From: CAZLBC01 sp964557575
GTDB lineage: Bacteria > Planctomycetota > Phycisphaerae > SM23-33
Length of the DNA: 64,000 bases
Direction: 5' to 3'
Assembly: GCA_964557575.1 (NCBI GenBank)
Contig: CAZLBC010000002.1
Span: 1-64,000, forward strand
Numbering within the stretch: position 1 is the stretch's first letter; each line of letters opens with the position of its first letter. Position numbers and translations under genes: made by a program. The notes under the pieces were generated by a model, which made no database searches, was not told the DNA's origin, and was given only the letters and a program-made list of their open reading frames with translations. Below are positions 16,764 through 24,030 of the stretch, piece after piece.

Positions 16764-17876
16764 TCAGTTGAACTTATCGTAATATATCTTCGATTCCGGG
16801 ATGTCTTTCTGCTTCAGCACCGCGACCGAGGCGTCGATCATCCCCGCGCTGCCGCAGAGATATCCTTCCAGTTGCGCATCGTCGTCTATGTGTCGGTCGA
16901 CCACCTCGGTGATCAGCCCCGTTTCGCCGTCCCACCCGTCCTCGTCGGCCGGGTCGGACAGGGCGGGGATGAACTGAAACCAGTCCATCTCGTCGGCCAG
17001 GGCGGTCAGCTCGTCGACCAGGAACAGGTCCCGGCCGGCCACCGCCCCGAAGAAGTACCGGCAGGGCCGGGCGATATCGTTGTGTTTCATGTGGCGGACG
17101 ATCGACCAGAATGGTGCCATGCCCGACCCGCCGGCGATCCAGACCATGTCGCTGTCGGTGTCGCTGAGCCCGAAGTCGCCGTAGGGGCCGTTGAACAGGA
17201 CCTCCTGGCCCTCCGCGAGATACTCGAAGACCCAGGTGGTGCAGATGCCCTCCGGCACCAGGCGTATGATCAACTCGATCGCCCCCCCGTCTTCCGGAGG
17301 CGAGGAGATGCTGTAGGCCCGGTACACCGGTTCGGGATTCGAACCGTAGGCCGGGGCCTGCAACTGGATGTACTGGCCCGGGACAAAGTCGATGGTCTCC
17401 GGTTCGATCAGGGCGATGCGGAGCTGCTTTATGTCGTGGGTGAGGTCGTCGATCGATTCCACCCGCCCCCGGAACTCGCGGATGGCGAACAGCTCCTCGG
17501 GGACCTCGATCTTCATGTCGTTGCGGACCTTGACCTGGCAGGAGATCCGCACGTTGTCCTCGATCTCGTCCGCCGTCAGCAGCGGCTGCTCGGTGGGCAT
17601 CAGGGGCCCGCCCCCCTCGTGGATCTTCACCGTGCAGAATGCGCAAGTCCCCCGCCCGCCGCAGGCGGAAGGGATGAAGAGCCCCTGCGCGGTCAGGGAG
17701 GCCAGCAGGGTTCCCCCGCCGTCGACGGTCATCTCCTTGGCGCCCTCGTTGACATCGATCCGGCAGGTCCCGTAGTTCGCGAGGTACCGCTCGGCGACCA
17801 GGAGGACGGCGGCCAGGATCGTCATCAGGACGCAGGCGATGCCCGCGGCGATCAGTACTATGGTCAGCGGACTCAT
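16764..17876 (-). CDS. nqrF: Na+-translocating NADH:quinone reductase subunit F
   Basis: 370 residues. The ATG at 17876 has AGGTG upstream; a GTG immediately after the nqrE stop (17885) is the alternative. One N-terminal membrane helix, a plant-type [2Fe-2S] ferredoxin domain with cysteines in ACGGRGTCAFC and a later SCQV, an FAD domain (RAYSISSPPE, GICTTWVF, NGPYGDF) and an NADH domain (WIAGGSGMAPFWSI, GYLCGSAGMIDA). NqrF is the entry subunit: it oxidises NADH and passes electrons through FAD and 2Fe-2S to the membrane subunits. Shorter than the usual 400-410 aa but with all domains present. Confidence 0.95.
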   Translation of the reverse strand: MSPLTIVLIAAGIACVLMTILAAVLLVAERYLANYGTCRIDVNEGAKEMTVDGGGTLLASLTAQGLFIPSACGGRGTCAFCTVKIHEGGGPLMPTEQPLLTADEIEDNVRISCQVKVRNDMKIEVPEELFAIREFRGRVESIDDLTHDIKQLRIALIEPETIDFVPGQYIQLQAPAYGSNPEPVYRAYSISSPPEDGGAIELIIRLVPEGICTTWVFEYLAEGQEVLFNGPYGDFGLSDTDSDMVWIAGGSGMAPFWSIVRHMKHNDIARPCRYFFGAVAGRDLFLVDELTALADEMDWFQFIPALSDPADEDGWDGETGLITEVVDRHIDDDAQLEGYLCGSAGMIDASVAVLKQKDIPESKIYYDKFN

Positions 17877-17885
17877 GCGGCGCAC

Positions 17886-18530
17886 CTACATCTTTATCAT
17901 TCCCTGGAATATGACGAAGGCCAGTGCCATGATACCCGCAATGATGAGGGTGATGCCCGGCCCCTCAAGCCCGGCGGGAATCCTGGCCTTCCGGAGCCGG
18001 TGGCGTATGCCGCCCATCAGGACGATCGCGATAAACCAGCCGGCCCCGGTGCCGAAGCCGTACAGGATCGCTTCGACGAGCCCGAAACCTTCCTCCCGCA
18101 CGTTGTTCATCAGGAACAGGGAGGAGCCGAGTATCGCGCAGTTGACCGTTATCAGCGGAAGGAAAATACCCAGGGTGTGGTAGAGCTTCATGCTGACCCG
18201 CTCGATGAACATCTCCATGAACTGGACGAACGAGGCGATCACCACGATGAACAGGATGAGCTTGAGGCTCTCGACGGGCAGCCCCCAGGGCTCCAGCGGC
18301 AGCAGGACGTACCGGTAGATCAGGTAGTTGATCAGGCAGGTCCCCGTGGTGGTGAAGACGACCGCCAGGCCCATGCCGACCGCGCTGCGGAGCTGCTTGC
18401 TGACCGACAGGAAGGGGCACATGCCCAGGAAGCGGGTCAGGAGGATGTTCTCGGTGAAGGCCGCCGAGAGGAGTATCAGCACCATCCGGACGACGCCGGC
18501 CGGCTCGATCTGCTGTGCGGCGGCAATCAT
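17886..18530 (-). CDS. nqrE: Na+-translocating NADH:quinone reductase subunit E
   Basis: 214 residues, six-helix RnfA/NqrE-family membrane protein. The half-channel cysteines that bind an iron centre together with NqrD are visible in FLGMCPFLS and ITVNCAILGSS. The start overlaps the nqrD stop (ATGA, 18527-18530), and nqrF begins at once after its stop, so translation is coupled. Confidence 0.94.
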   Translation of the reverse strand: MIAAAQQIEPAGVVRMVLILLSAAFTENILLTRFLGMCPFLSVSKQLRSAVGMGLAVVFTTTGTCLINYLIYRYVLLPLEPWGLPVESLKLILFIVVIASFVQFMEMFIERVSMKLYHTLGIFLPLITVNCAILGSSLFLMNNVREEGFGLVEAILYGFGTGAGWFIAIVLMGGIRHRLRKARIPAGLEGPGITLIIAGIMALAFVIFQGMIKM

Positions 18531-19186
18531 GTCCCGGCCTCCTCTTCTTCGGTGCGCAAGGCCCAGGACCGCGCGATCCAGACGAAGATCGCCAGGACGA
18601 AAAAGGCCCCCGGCGGCATCACCATGATCGTCCAGTGACGCCAGAACGTCTCGGTGGTTGCCGGCAGGAGGGTGAGTTCCCAGGCAGTATTCTTGAGGAC
18701 GGTCCCGAACCCCAGGATCTCGCGCACCACCGCCACGCACAGCAGCAGCAGGGAGTATCCGATACCCGCTCCCAGGCCGTCGGCCATCGAGGGTATCAGC
18801 GGGTTCTTGTTGGCGAATGCCTCCAGCCGCCCCAGGACGATGCAGTTGGTGATGATCAGGCCCACGTAGGCGGCGATCTGCTGGTGCGTCTCGTAGAAGA
18901 AGACCCGGAAGACGATATCGACCACGATGACGTAGACCGCGATGATCAGGACCTCCACCATGATCCGCACCCGCGCGGGCGTGTACTTCCGCAGCAGGCT
19001 GACCGTCAGGCCGCTCATGGTGGTGGTCCAGATGAGCCCCGCGCACATCAGCAGCGTGTTGAAGATCAGGTTGGTCACCGCCAGGGCCGAACAGATCCCC
19101 AGGACCTGGCGGAAGATGGGGTTCTCCTCCCAGACCTGTTTCCACAGCGCCTGCCGCGAACCGAGGCTGCCTTCCATGCCCGGCAT
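18527..19186 (-). CDS. nqrD: Na+-translocating NADH:quinone reductase subunit D
   Basis: 219 residues from the ATG at 19186, with AAGGAGG 9 nt upstream. RnfE/NqrD-family membrane subunit with inverted topology to NqrE. The conserved Cys occur in GICSALAVTN and LIITNCIVLG and form part of the membrane-embedded iron site. One nucleotide separates it from the nqrC stop, and its own stop overlaps nqrE. Confidence 0.94.
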   Translation of the reverse strand: MPGMEGSLGSRQALWKQVWEENPIFRQVLGICSALAVTNLIFNTLLMCAGLIWTTTMSGLTVSLLRKYTPARVRIMVEVLIIAVYVIVVDIVFRVFFYETHQQIAAYVGLIITNCIVLGRLEAFANKNPLIPSMADGLGAGIGYSLLLLCVAVVREILGFGTVLKNTAWELTLLPATTETFWRHWTIMVMPPGAFFVLAIFVWIARSWALRTEEEEAGT

Positions 19187-19187
19187 A

Positions 19188-19862
19188 TCAGCCTTCCTCC
19201 TTCTTGCCGCTTGCATAGTGCGCCGCCAGCGCGCGCTTGAAACGGGCGATGTTGGTGTTGAGCATTCGCCGGACGGCCGTCGATGTTCCCGTAGCCCCGG
19301 TGATGGCGTCGACGTGACGGTCGCGGGCCGGATTCCCGGCCGCCGGTTCCGTTTTGCCGATAGAGATGAAGGCGCCGTTCGGGGACGGGGAATCGATGTC
19401 GATACCCGCGAACTGCTCACGCCATTCGCGTTCGGTAATGCGTCCTCCCAGGCCGGGCGTCTCCTGGTGGGAGAGGAATACGAGCCCCCGTATGTCCATG
19501 GTGCCCGGCGGGTTCCCGACCGCCCCGCCGGCCGTGACGCCCAGCAGGCCGTCGATCCGGGCCCAGAACCCGGTTCCCGTCACCGGGACGATATACCCGA
19601 TTCGCCGGCCGGGATCCTGACGGCCGCGGGCGAGGATCAGTTCGAACGCGATACCCGTTTCCGGGTCGGTGAGCGTCGGGCCGGTCTCGAGTTTCGCGTC
19701 CGGGAACAGCTCCCGGCGGGCGTTGCGCACTTTCTCCTGCTCGTTCAACTCGAGGGCCGGTCCGGCCGCCGCCTGGAGCCCCATGATCAGGGCGGTGAAG
19801 ACCAGCCCGGTAACGGCGGCAAACGCCAGGACGAACAGCGGCCTGTCGATGTCCGCGGTCAT
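19188..19862 (-). CDS. nqrC: Na+-translocating NADH:quinone reductase subunit C
   Basis: 224 residues, one N-terminal membrane anchor (FVLAFAAVTGLVFTALI) and a periplasmic FMN-binding domain. The flavinylation site is intact: HVDAITGATGTSTAV, whose Thr in the TGAT motif would carry FMN attached by ApbE as a phosphoester. Its ATG overlaps the nqrB stop (ATGA at 19859-19862). Confidence 0.93.
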   Translation of the reverse strand: MTADIDRPLFVLAFAAVTGLVFTALIMGLQAAAGPALELNEQEKVRNARRELFPDAKLETGPTLTDPETGIAFELILARGRQDPGRRIGYIVPVTGTGFWARIDGLLGVTAGGAVGNPPGTMDIRGLVFLSHQETPGLGGRITEREWREQFAGIDIDSPSPNGAFISIGKTEPAAGNPARDRHVDAITGATGTSTAVRRMLNTNIARFKRALAAHYASGKKEEG

Positions 19863-20980
19863 TGTCCGTCCTCCGCCGTTTTGCCTTTGTTCTTGCGGTC
19901 GGCCCAGGCCGTGGCCGCGATATCCAGCCAGGGGCCGATCAGGTTGCCCAGGAGTACCGAGAAGGTGGCCGCGGCCACGAAGACCCCCCGCCATCGCAGA
20001 AAGACGATCATGAACCCGATCAGGAGGCCGTAGGCGATCATGGCCGGCCGCTTCTTGGGCGCGCTGACCGGGTCGGTGACCATGAACACCCCCACGTACA
20101 TGGTGGTGCCCGCCAGCAGGTTGAGGTAGAGGGGCGGCACGCCCCCGGTCCCGGAGAAGCCCATCACGTTCCGCAGCAGCAGGTTGGCGGCGACCACCCC
20201 CGCGAAGGCCCCCAGCATCAGCCGCCAGTTGGCCGTTTTGGTGACCAGGAGGAAGATGCCCGCGGCGGCGATCAAGAGGGCGCAGCCCTCCCCGGCGCTG
20301 CCCGCCGCCAGGATCTGCGTGTTGTCGCCGGCGGTCCAGGTGCCCCCGATATTCCCCAGCAGCAACTCGTGCCACTGAACCGCCCGCTCGGTCACCGCGG
20401 CGCCGTGTTCGCGCTGTACCCACATCGGGGAGGCCTGGCTGACGGCGTCGGCCACGGTCTGCCCGGCGTCCCGCAGCGCCGCCGGCAGCCGGTCGAGGCT
20501 CGCGAACGACCAGCGGGCGAACCCGCCGGGAAAACCCTCGAAGACGGGCACGAAGCGGGCGGTCATGTCAACCGGAAAACTCACGTAGACGAAGGCCCGG
20601 CCCAGGATCGCCGGGTTGACGAAGTTTCTGCCGAATCCCCCGAAGACCTCCTTGCCGAAGAGGATGCCCACCACCACGCCGACGGCGGCGATCCAGAAGG
20701 GAATGGTGGGGGGCAGCGACAGGCCGTACAGGGTGCAGGTGACCAGGCAGGCCGACGATACGGGGGCGTTGCGGGCCCGGGCGGTGAGGTACTCGGTGGC
20801 CAGGCCCGCGGCCGTGCAGACGCACCAGACCGCGACCACCCGCCACCCGAAGAAGTAGACGGCCGACAAGCCCACCGGCAGGAGCGCGAGAAGCACCCTG
20901 AACATGACGGGCTGTTTCATGAACAGCTTTCGGGGTTTCGCGGCGGAAGAACCGTTTTTCTTCGCTGATGATTCGGCCAC
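19859..20980 (-). CDS. nqrB: Na+-translocating NADH:quinone reductase subunit B
   Basis: 373 residues, polytopic RnfD/NqrB-family subunit that carries covalent FMN and the sodium path. Conserved loops are clear (FGGFGRNFVNPAILGRAFVY, VTKTANWRLMLGAFAG, GTTMYVGVFMVTDPVSAP). At the expected flavinylation site, where SGAT is usual, this protein reads DAVSQASPM (residues 178-186): the glycine is replaced by Gln and the FMN-bearing Thr by Ser. Ser may still be modified, but the motif is unusual. First nqr gene of the operon; nqrA is not upstream. Confidence 0.92.
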   Translation of the reverse strand: MAESSAKKNGSSAAKPRKLFMKQPVMFRVLLALLPVGLSAVYFFGWRVVAVWCVCTAAGLATEYLTARARNAPVSSACLVTCTLYGLSLPPTIPFWIAAVGVVVGILFGKEVFGGFGRNFVNPAILGRAFVYVSFPVDMTARFVPVFEGFPGGFARWSFASLDRLPAALRDAGQTVADAVSQASPMWVQREHGAAVTERAVQWHELLLGNIGGTWTAGDNTQILAAGSAGEGCALLIAAAGIFLLVTKTANWRLMLGAFAGVVAANLLLRNVMGFSGTGGVPPLYLNLLAGTTMYVGVFMVTDPVSAPKKRPAMIAYGLLIGFMIVFLRWRGVFVAAATFSVLLGNLIGPWLDIAATAWADRKNKGKTAEDGQ

Positions 20981-21031
20981 TGTTCGGGTGTCCCGTTGTC
21001 GCGGGTGTTGCCGGGGGACGGGTGGGCGGTG

Positions 21032-21370
21032 TTATGCGCCGATGGCGTCCACCTTGGCGGCGAAAATGAAATCGCTTTCGGTCAGGCCGTCGATCTTGTG
21101 GGTCCAGACACGCAGCGTCACCGTGCCCCAGGAGAGGTAGATGTCCGGGTGGTGCCCCTGCTCCTCGGCGATGTCGCCGACCGCGTTGGTGAACGCGAGG
21201 GCCGCGCGGAAGTTCTTGAACGAAAACGTCTTCTCGAGGTGGTGCTCGTCGATCACCTCCCACCCGCCGTCGATCCGCTCTGCCAGGCTGCACAGTGCCG
21301 ATCCCGCCAGGGGCGGGACGCCCCCTTCGCAGGGCACGCACTTCTTCGCCGCCAGGTCTTCTTCCGCCAT
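21032..21370 (-). CDS. phhB: 4a-hydroxytetrahydrobiopterin dehydratase (pterin carbinolamine dehydratase)
   Basis: 112 residues with AAAGGACA before the ATG. The family signature EEQGHHPDIYLSWGTVTLRV with downstream HKIDGLTESDF is complete, including the His-His-Pro active-site segment. It regenerates quinonoid dihydrobiopterin from the carbinolamine; in bacteria without aromatic hydroxylases the physiological substrate is uncertain. No hydroxylase gene is in the window. It lies 51 nt upstream of nqrB in the place usually held by nqrA. Confidence 0.92.
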   Translation of the reverse strand: MAEEDLAAKKCVPCEGGVPPLAGSALCSLAERIDGGWEVIDEHHLEKTFSFKNFRAALAFTNAVGDIAEEQGHHPDIYLSWGTVTLRVWTHKIDGLTESDFIFAAKVDAIGA

Positions 21371-21531
21371 GGCCGTGTCCTTTCGGTTTGTCGTTGTTTG
21401 CTAACTCGTGGGACGGCACGTGTTGCGCGTCGTGCCGCAGCGGCACGCGGCGTACAGCATACCGTCGGGGCCGCCCGCGTGAAAGGGATTTATTCCCCAT
21501 CGGTCAACCGGTCTCTTCCGCGGATAGATGT

Positions 21532-22208
21532 TTACTTGTGTCCGTGATCGTGTTCGTGCCCGTGCCCGTGTCCGTGTTCGTGTTTCCCGGCGGCCGCCTT
21601 GCCGNNNNNNNNNNNNNNNNNNNNNNNNNNNNNNNNNNNNNNNNNNNNNNNNNNNNNNNNNNNNNNNNNNNNNNNNNNNNNNNNNNNNNNNNNNNNNNNN
21701 NNNNGTGTTCGTGCCCGTGCCCGTGTCCGTGTTCGTGTTTCCCGGCGGCCGCCTTGCCGAGGTAGGATGCCTCGAACGTGTCCACGAGTTTCCGGAGTTC
21801 CGTGACGTGCTCAAGGTCGGTGGTCTGCTTGGCCTTCATCGCCCGGTACACCATGCGGTGCAGCAGGACCAGTTGCCCGGTGTACTTCGCGTACGCCTTT
21901 TCGTCTTCCGGTTTTGCCGGCGTGACCCGCTGGGCCATGAAGTAGTAAGTCACGATTTCGGTCAACTTGTCGGCGTGCTGTTCCTTGTTGTTGACCCACC
22001 GGACGATCTGGTTGTAGTTTTTCTCCGATGCCGTACCCAGTTCGACGATTTTCTTCATGGACTTTTCGATCGTCCTGATATGTTCCCTCATTTCCACGAA
22101 GCGGGCCGGGTCGTTGTAAATCCCGCAGGGTATCTGGCAGTGTGCGGACCCGCGGGTGGCCAGGGACATGACCGCCAGTGCGCTCAGCAGCAATACGTTT
22201 CTTCTCAT
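21532..22208 (-). CDS. sodN: Nickel superoxide dismutase with histidine-rich C-terminal tail (spans assembly gap)
   Basis: The ATG at 22208 has AGGAGA 8 nt upstream. A 22-residue signal peptide ends just before HCQIPCGIYND, the Ni-hook of NiSOD (HCxxPCGxY); cleavage would expose the His that ligates Ni through its amino group. The helical body (RTIEKSMKKI, KNYNQIVRWVNNKEQHADK, YYFMAQRV) fits the family. After YLGKAAAGK comes a His/Gly/Glu tail that runs into the 100-N gap. If the duplicated 55-bp ends are merged, the protein closes as ...HGHGHEHDHGHK-stop at 21532, with no frameshift. The tail may bind or store nickel. No SodX-type protease gene is seen; a standard signal peptide replaces the propeptide. 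Confidence 0.88.
21550..21759. repeat. Exact 55-bp direct repeat flanking the N gap
   Basis: Positions 21550-21604 and 21705-21759 are identical over 55 bases. Exact identity of k-mer-like length at two abutting contig ends indicates unmerged overlap rather than a biological repeat. Removing one copy and the Ns restores one continuous sodN reading frame. Confidence 0.85.
21605..21704. other. Assembly gap (100 N)
   Basis: 100 undetermined bases, a placeholder length. The 55 bases on its left and the 55 on its right are identical. Confidence 0.99.
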
Positions 22209-22284
22209 GGTGACATTCTCCTGTAAGGGGGTTATCGGACAGGTCAGTATAGTGGACGGCGGCGCCGGTTTCATCGACAATATC

Positions 22285-22866
22285 TTACCGGGCGTATTCC
22301 GGCTCGTTTCCCGGCTTCCACTTGATGTTGCACCCCATGCTGGGTTTCTGCTCGGAGTTCACCGGCCGGTCGTTCAGCACCGAAAAGATGGCGTCCCGCA
22401 GGTCGTTGCCGGTCACCGGCACGCCGCTGCCGGGCCGGCTGTCGTCGAGCTGGCCGCGGTAGACCAGTTTCCGGTCCTGGTCGAACAGGAAGAAATCCGG
22501 GGTGCAGGCCGCGGTGTACGCCGTGGCCGTCTCCTGCGACTCGTCGTAGCAGACCGGGAACGGGAATCCCAGTTCCTCGGCCGTTTCGGCCAGCTTGCCG
22601 GGGGCGTCGTCGGGATAGTTCTCCGCGTCATTGGCGCTGATCGCCACGATCCCGAGATCTCTCCCGCTGTAATTCCTGCCGATCTCCGCCAGTTCGTCGC
22701 GGACGTGCTTGACGTAGGGGCAGTGATTGCAGATGAACATGACCAGCAGGGCCTTGTCGTCCGTGAATTTATCCAGACCGACCTGCTCGCCGGTCCTGAC
22801 GTCGGGCAGCGAGAAATCCGGCGCCTTCGTTCCCAGCGGCAGCATGGTTGACGGTGTCTCTGACAC
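22285..22866 (-). CDS. Thioredoxin-like redoxin (peroxiredoxin-like family)
   Basis: 193 residues from GTG 22866, with AAGGAGATCACC upstream. AhpC/TSA-type thioredoxin fold: LGTKAPDFSLPDVRTG, then FICNHCPYVKHV with two cysteines (C-x2-C) and YDESQETATAYTAACTPDFFLF with cis-Pro. This matches the PRX-like1 redoxins of unknown substrate that often sit near stress genes. Cytosolic; no signal peptide. A stand-alone gene 76 nt from sodN on the same strand. Confidence 0.87.
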   Translation of the reverse strand: MSETPSTMLPLGTKAPDFSLPDVRTGEQVGLDKFTDDKALLVMFICNHCPYVKHVRDELAEIGRNYSGRDLGIVAISANDAENYPDDAPGKLAETAEELGFPFPVCYDESQETATAYTAACTPDFFLFDQDRKLVYRGQLDDSRPGSGVPVTGNDLRDAIFSVLNDRPVNSEQKPSMGCNIKWKPGNEPEYAR

Positions 22867-23024
22867 GGTGATCTCCTTTCCGGGCGGCTTGATTCTATCG
22901 CGATCCGCGCGGGTCTGGCAACGAATAATCGCGGTATCGCTTGTGCCGAAAATAACGACCCGGTAGGCCGGTTCCCGTATTGGGCCCGGTTCAGCCCACG
23001 GGGCAGTGAAACGTGCAATCGGTG

Positions 23025-23213
23025 TTACAGCTTCAGTTCGGCCGAACCCGACCACAGGCCGTGCACGTTGCAGTACGACGCCGCGTGCAGGGTGCCGCTC
23101 TTCTCGGTCTTCAGGCAGAAGCAGGCGCAGGGCTCGGCGTAGACGGTGCCGGTGTCCGGTCCGTCCGCAGAGGCCCCGTGGGCGGAGAACGTGGCGCGGC
23201 CGGCCAGGCAGGG
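23025..23213 (-). pseudogene. C-terminal fragment of a superoxide reductase/desulfoferrodoxin
   Basis: Immediately after the otsB stop codon, in the same frame, 62 codons read through VYAEPCACFCLKTEKSGTL to SYCNVHGLWSGSAELKL and a stop. The CNxHGLW segment supplies the Cys and His ligands of the SOR iron site. The N-terminal half of the domain, with the other three His ligands, is absent, and there is no start codon with a ribosome-binding site. A 5'-truncated gene abutting otsB. Confidence 0.65.
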
Positions 23214-23954
23214 TCACTCTCGCGCTGCGGCGGCGAGTATCTCCAGGAATTCGCGCACCTCCCCCGGGTCGCGCAGCCGGTAGCGGGCGTCGGTGGGGCG
23301 GTCCCCCGCGGCGACCACCACCGTCACGCCGCGGTCGCGCAGGGCGCGAAAGGCGTCCTCGTCGGTCGTGTCGTCGCCGAGGTAGAACGGCAGCACGTCC
23401 GGTTCGTCGAGCCCCAGGCGCTCCAGCATCCACGTCACCGCCTTTCCCTTGTGCCAGTCCACGGCGGGCTGCACCTCGAAAATCTTCTTCCCCGACCGTT
23501 TCCTGAGCGACTCCCGGTTCTGCAGCGCCCGGTCGGCCGCCGCCGCGACCGTTGCGGCCGCGCCCGGGTCAGCGTTGCGGTAGTGTACGGCGACAGCGAA
23601 CTTCTTCCGCTCCAGCCGGACCCCGGTGATTGCTGCGAGGGCGCCGGACAGTTCCCGTTCGGCCTCGTCCAGGAGAGGCAGGAACCGCGTTCCCTCCTCG
23701 CGGGCGATGTGCATGCCGGCCGGGCCGGCGATTTCGAACCCGTGGCTGCCGGCGTAGATGAGTTCATCGAGGCCGATCATGCCGCGCACGTCGTCGAGAT
23801 CACGGCCGCTGATGACGGCGACGGTGCAGGAACGGGCGAGGCCGGCCAGGGTCCGTTTCATGCCGGCCGACAGGGTCGCCGCTTCCGGCTGGGACACGAT
23901 CGGGGTCAGGGTGCCGTCGTAATCGGTGAAGATCGCCGTGCGGCGATGTTCCAT
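23214..23954 (-). CDS. otsB: Trehalose-6-phosphate phosphatase
   Basis: 246 residues, HAD superfamily. Motif I FTDYDGTLTP (nucleophile and acid/base Asp), motif II VISGRDLDDV, and motif III/IV FYLGDDTTDEDAF. GSHGFEI and VDWHKGKAV are typical of OtsB. It dephosphorylates trehalose-6-P in osmolyte synthesis. No otsA synthase is adjacent; the GT4 enzyme at 58.5 kb is of another type. It is downstream of lon by 76 nt. Confidence 0.92.
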   Translation of the reverse strand: MEHRRTAIFTDYDGTLTPIVSQPEAATLSAGMKRTLAGLARSCTVAVISGRDLDDVRGMIGLDELIYAGSHGFEIAGPAGMHIAREEGTRFLPLLDEAERELSGALAAITGVRLERKKFAVAVHYRNADPGAAATVAAAADRALQNRESLRKRSGKKIFEVQPAVDWHKGKAVTWMLERLGLDEPDVLPFYLGDDTTDEDAFRALRDRGVTVVVAAGDRPTDARYRLRDPGEVREFLEILAAAARE

Positions 23955-24030
23955 GGACCCCGTAATCTGCTCGGCCGCCGCCAGGGCGTGGGGGAGTGCG
24001 TCGGTCGTGTTCGTTCCAGAGCCGATAGTC

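Noticed and set aside
17330..17365. A GGTTCGAATCCC string resembling a tRNA T-loop on the minus strand
   Set aside because: It lies inside the nqrF coding region and no acceptor or anticodon stem can be formed around it.
21504..21814. Thr/Asn/Gly repeat protein frames across the N gap
   Set aside because: They are alternative-frame translations of the His-rich sodN tail and include the undetermined bases.
23211..23219. Recoding of the otsB stop to append the superoxide reductase fragment
   Set aside because: OtsB ends at its usual length; same-frame adjacency has a one-in-three chance.
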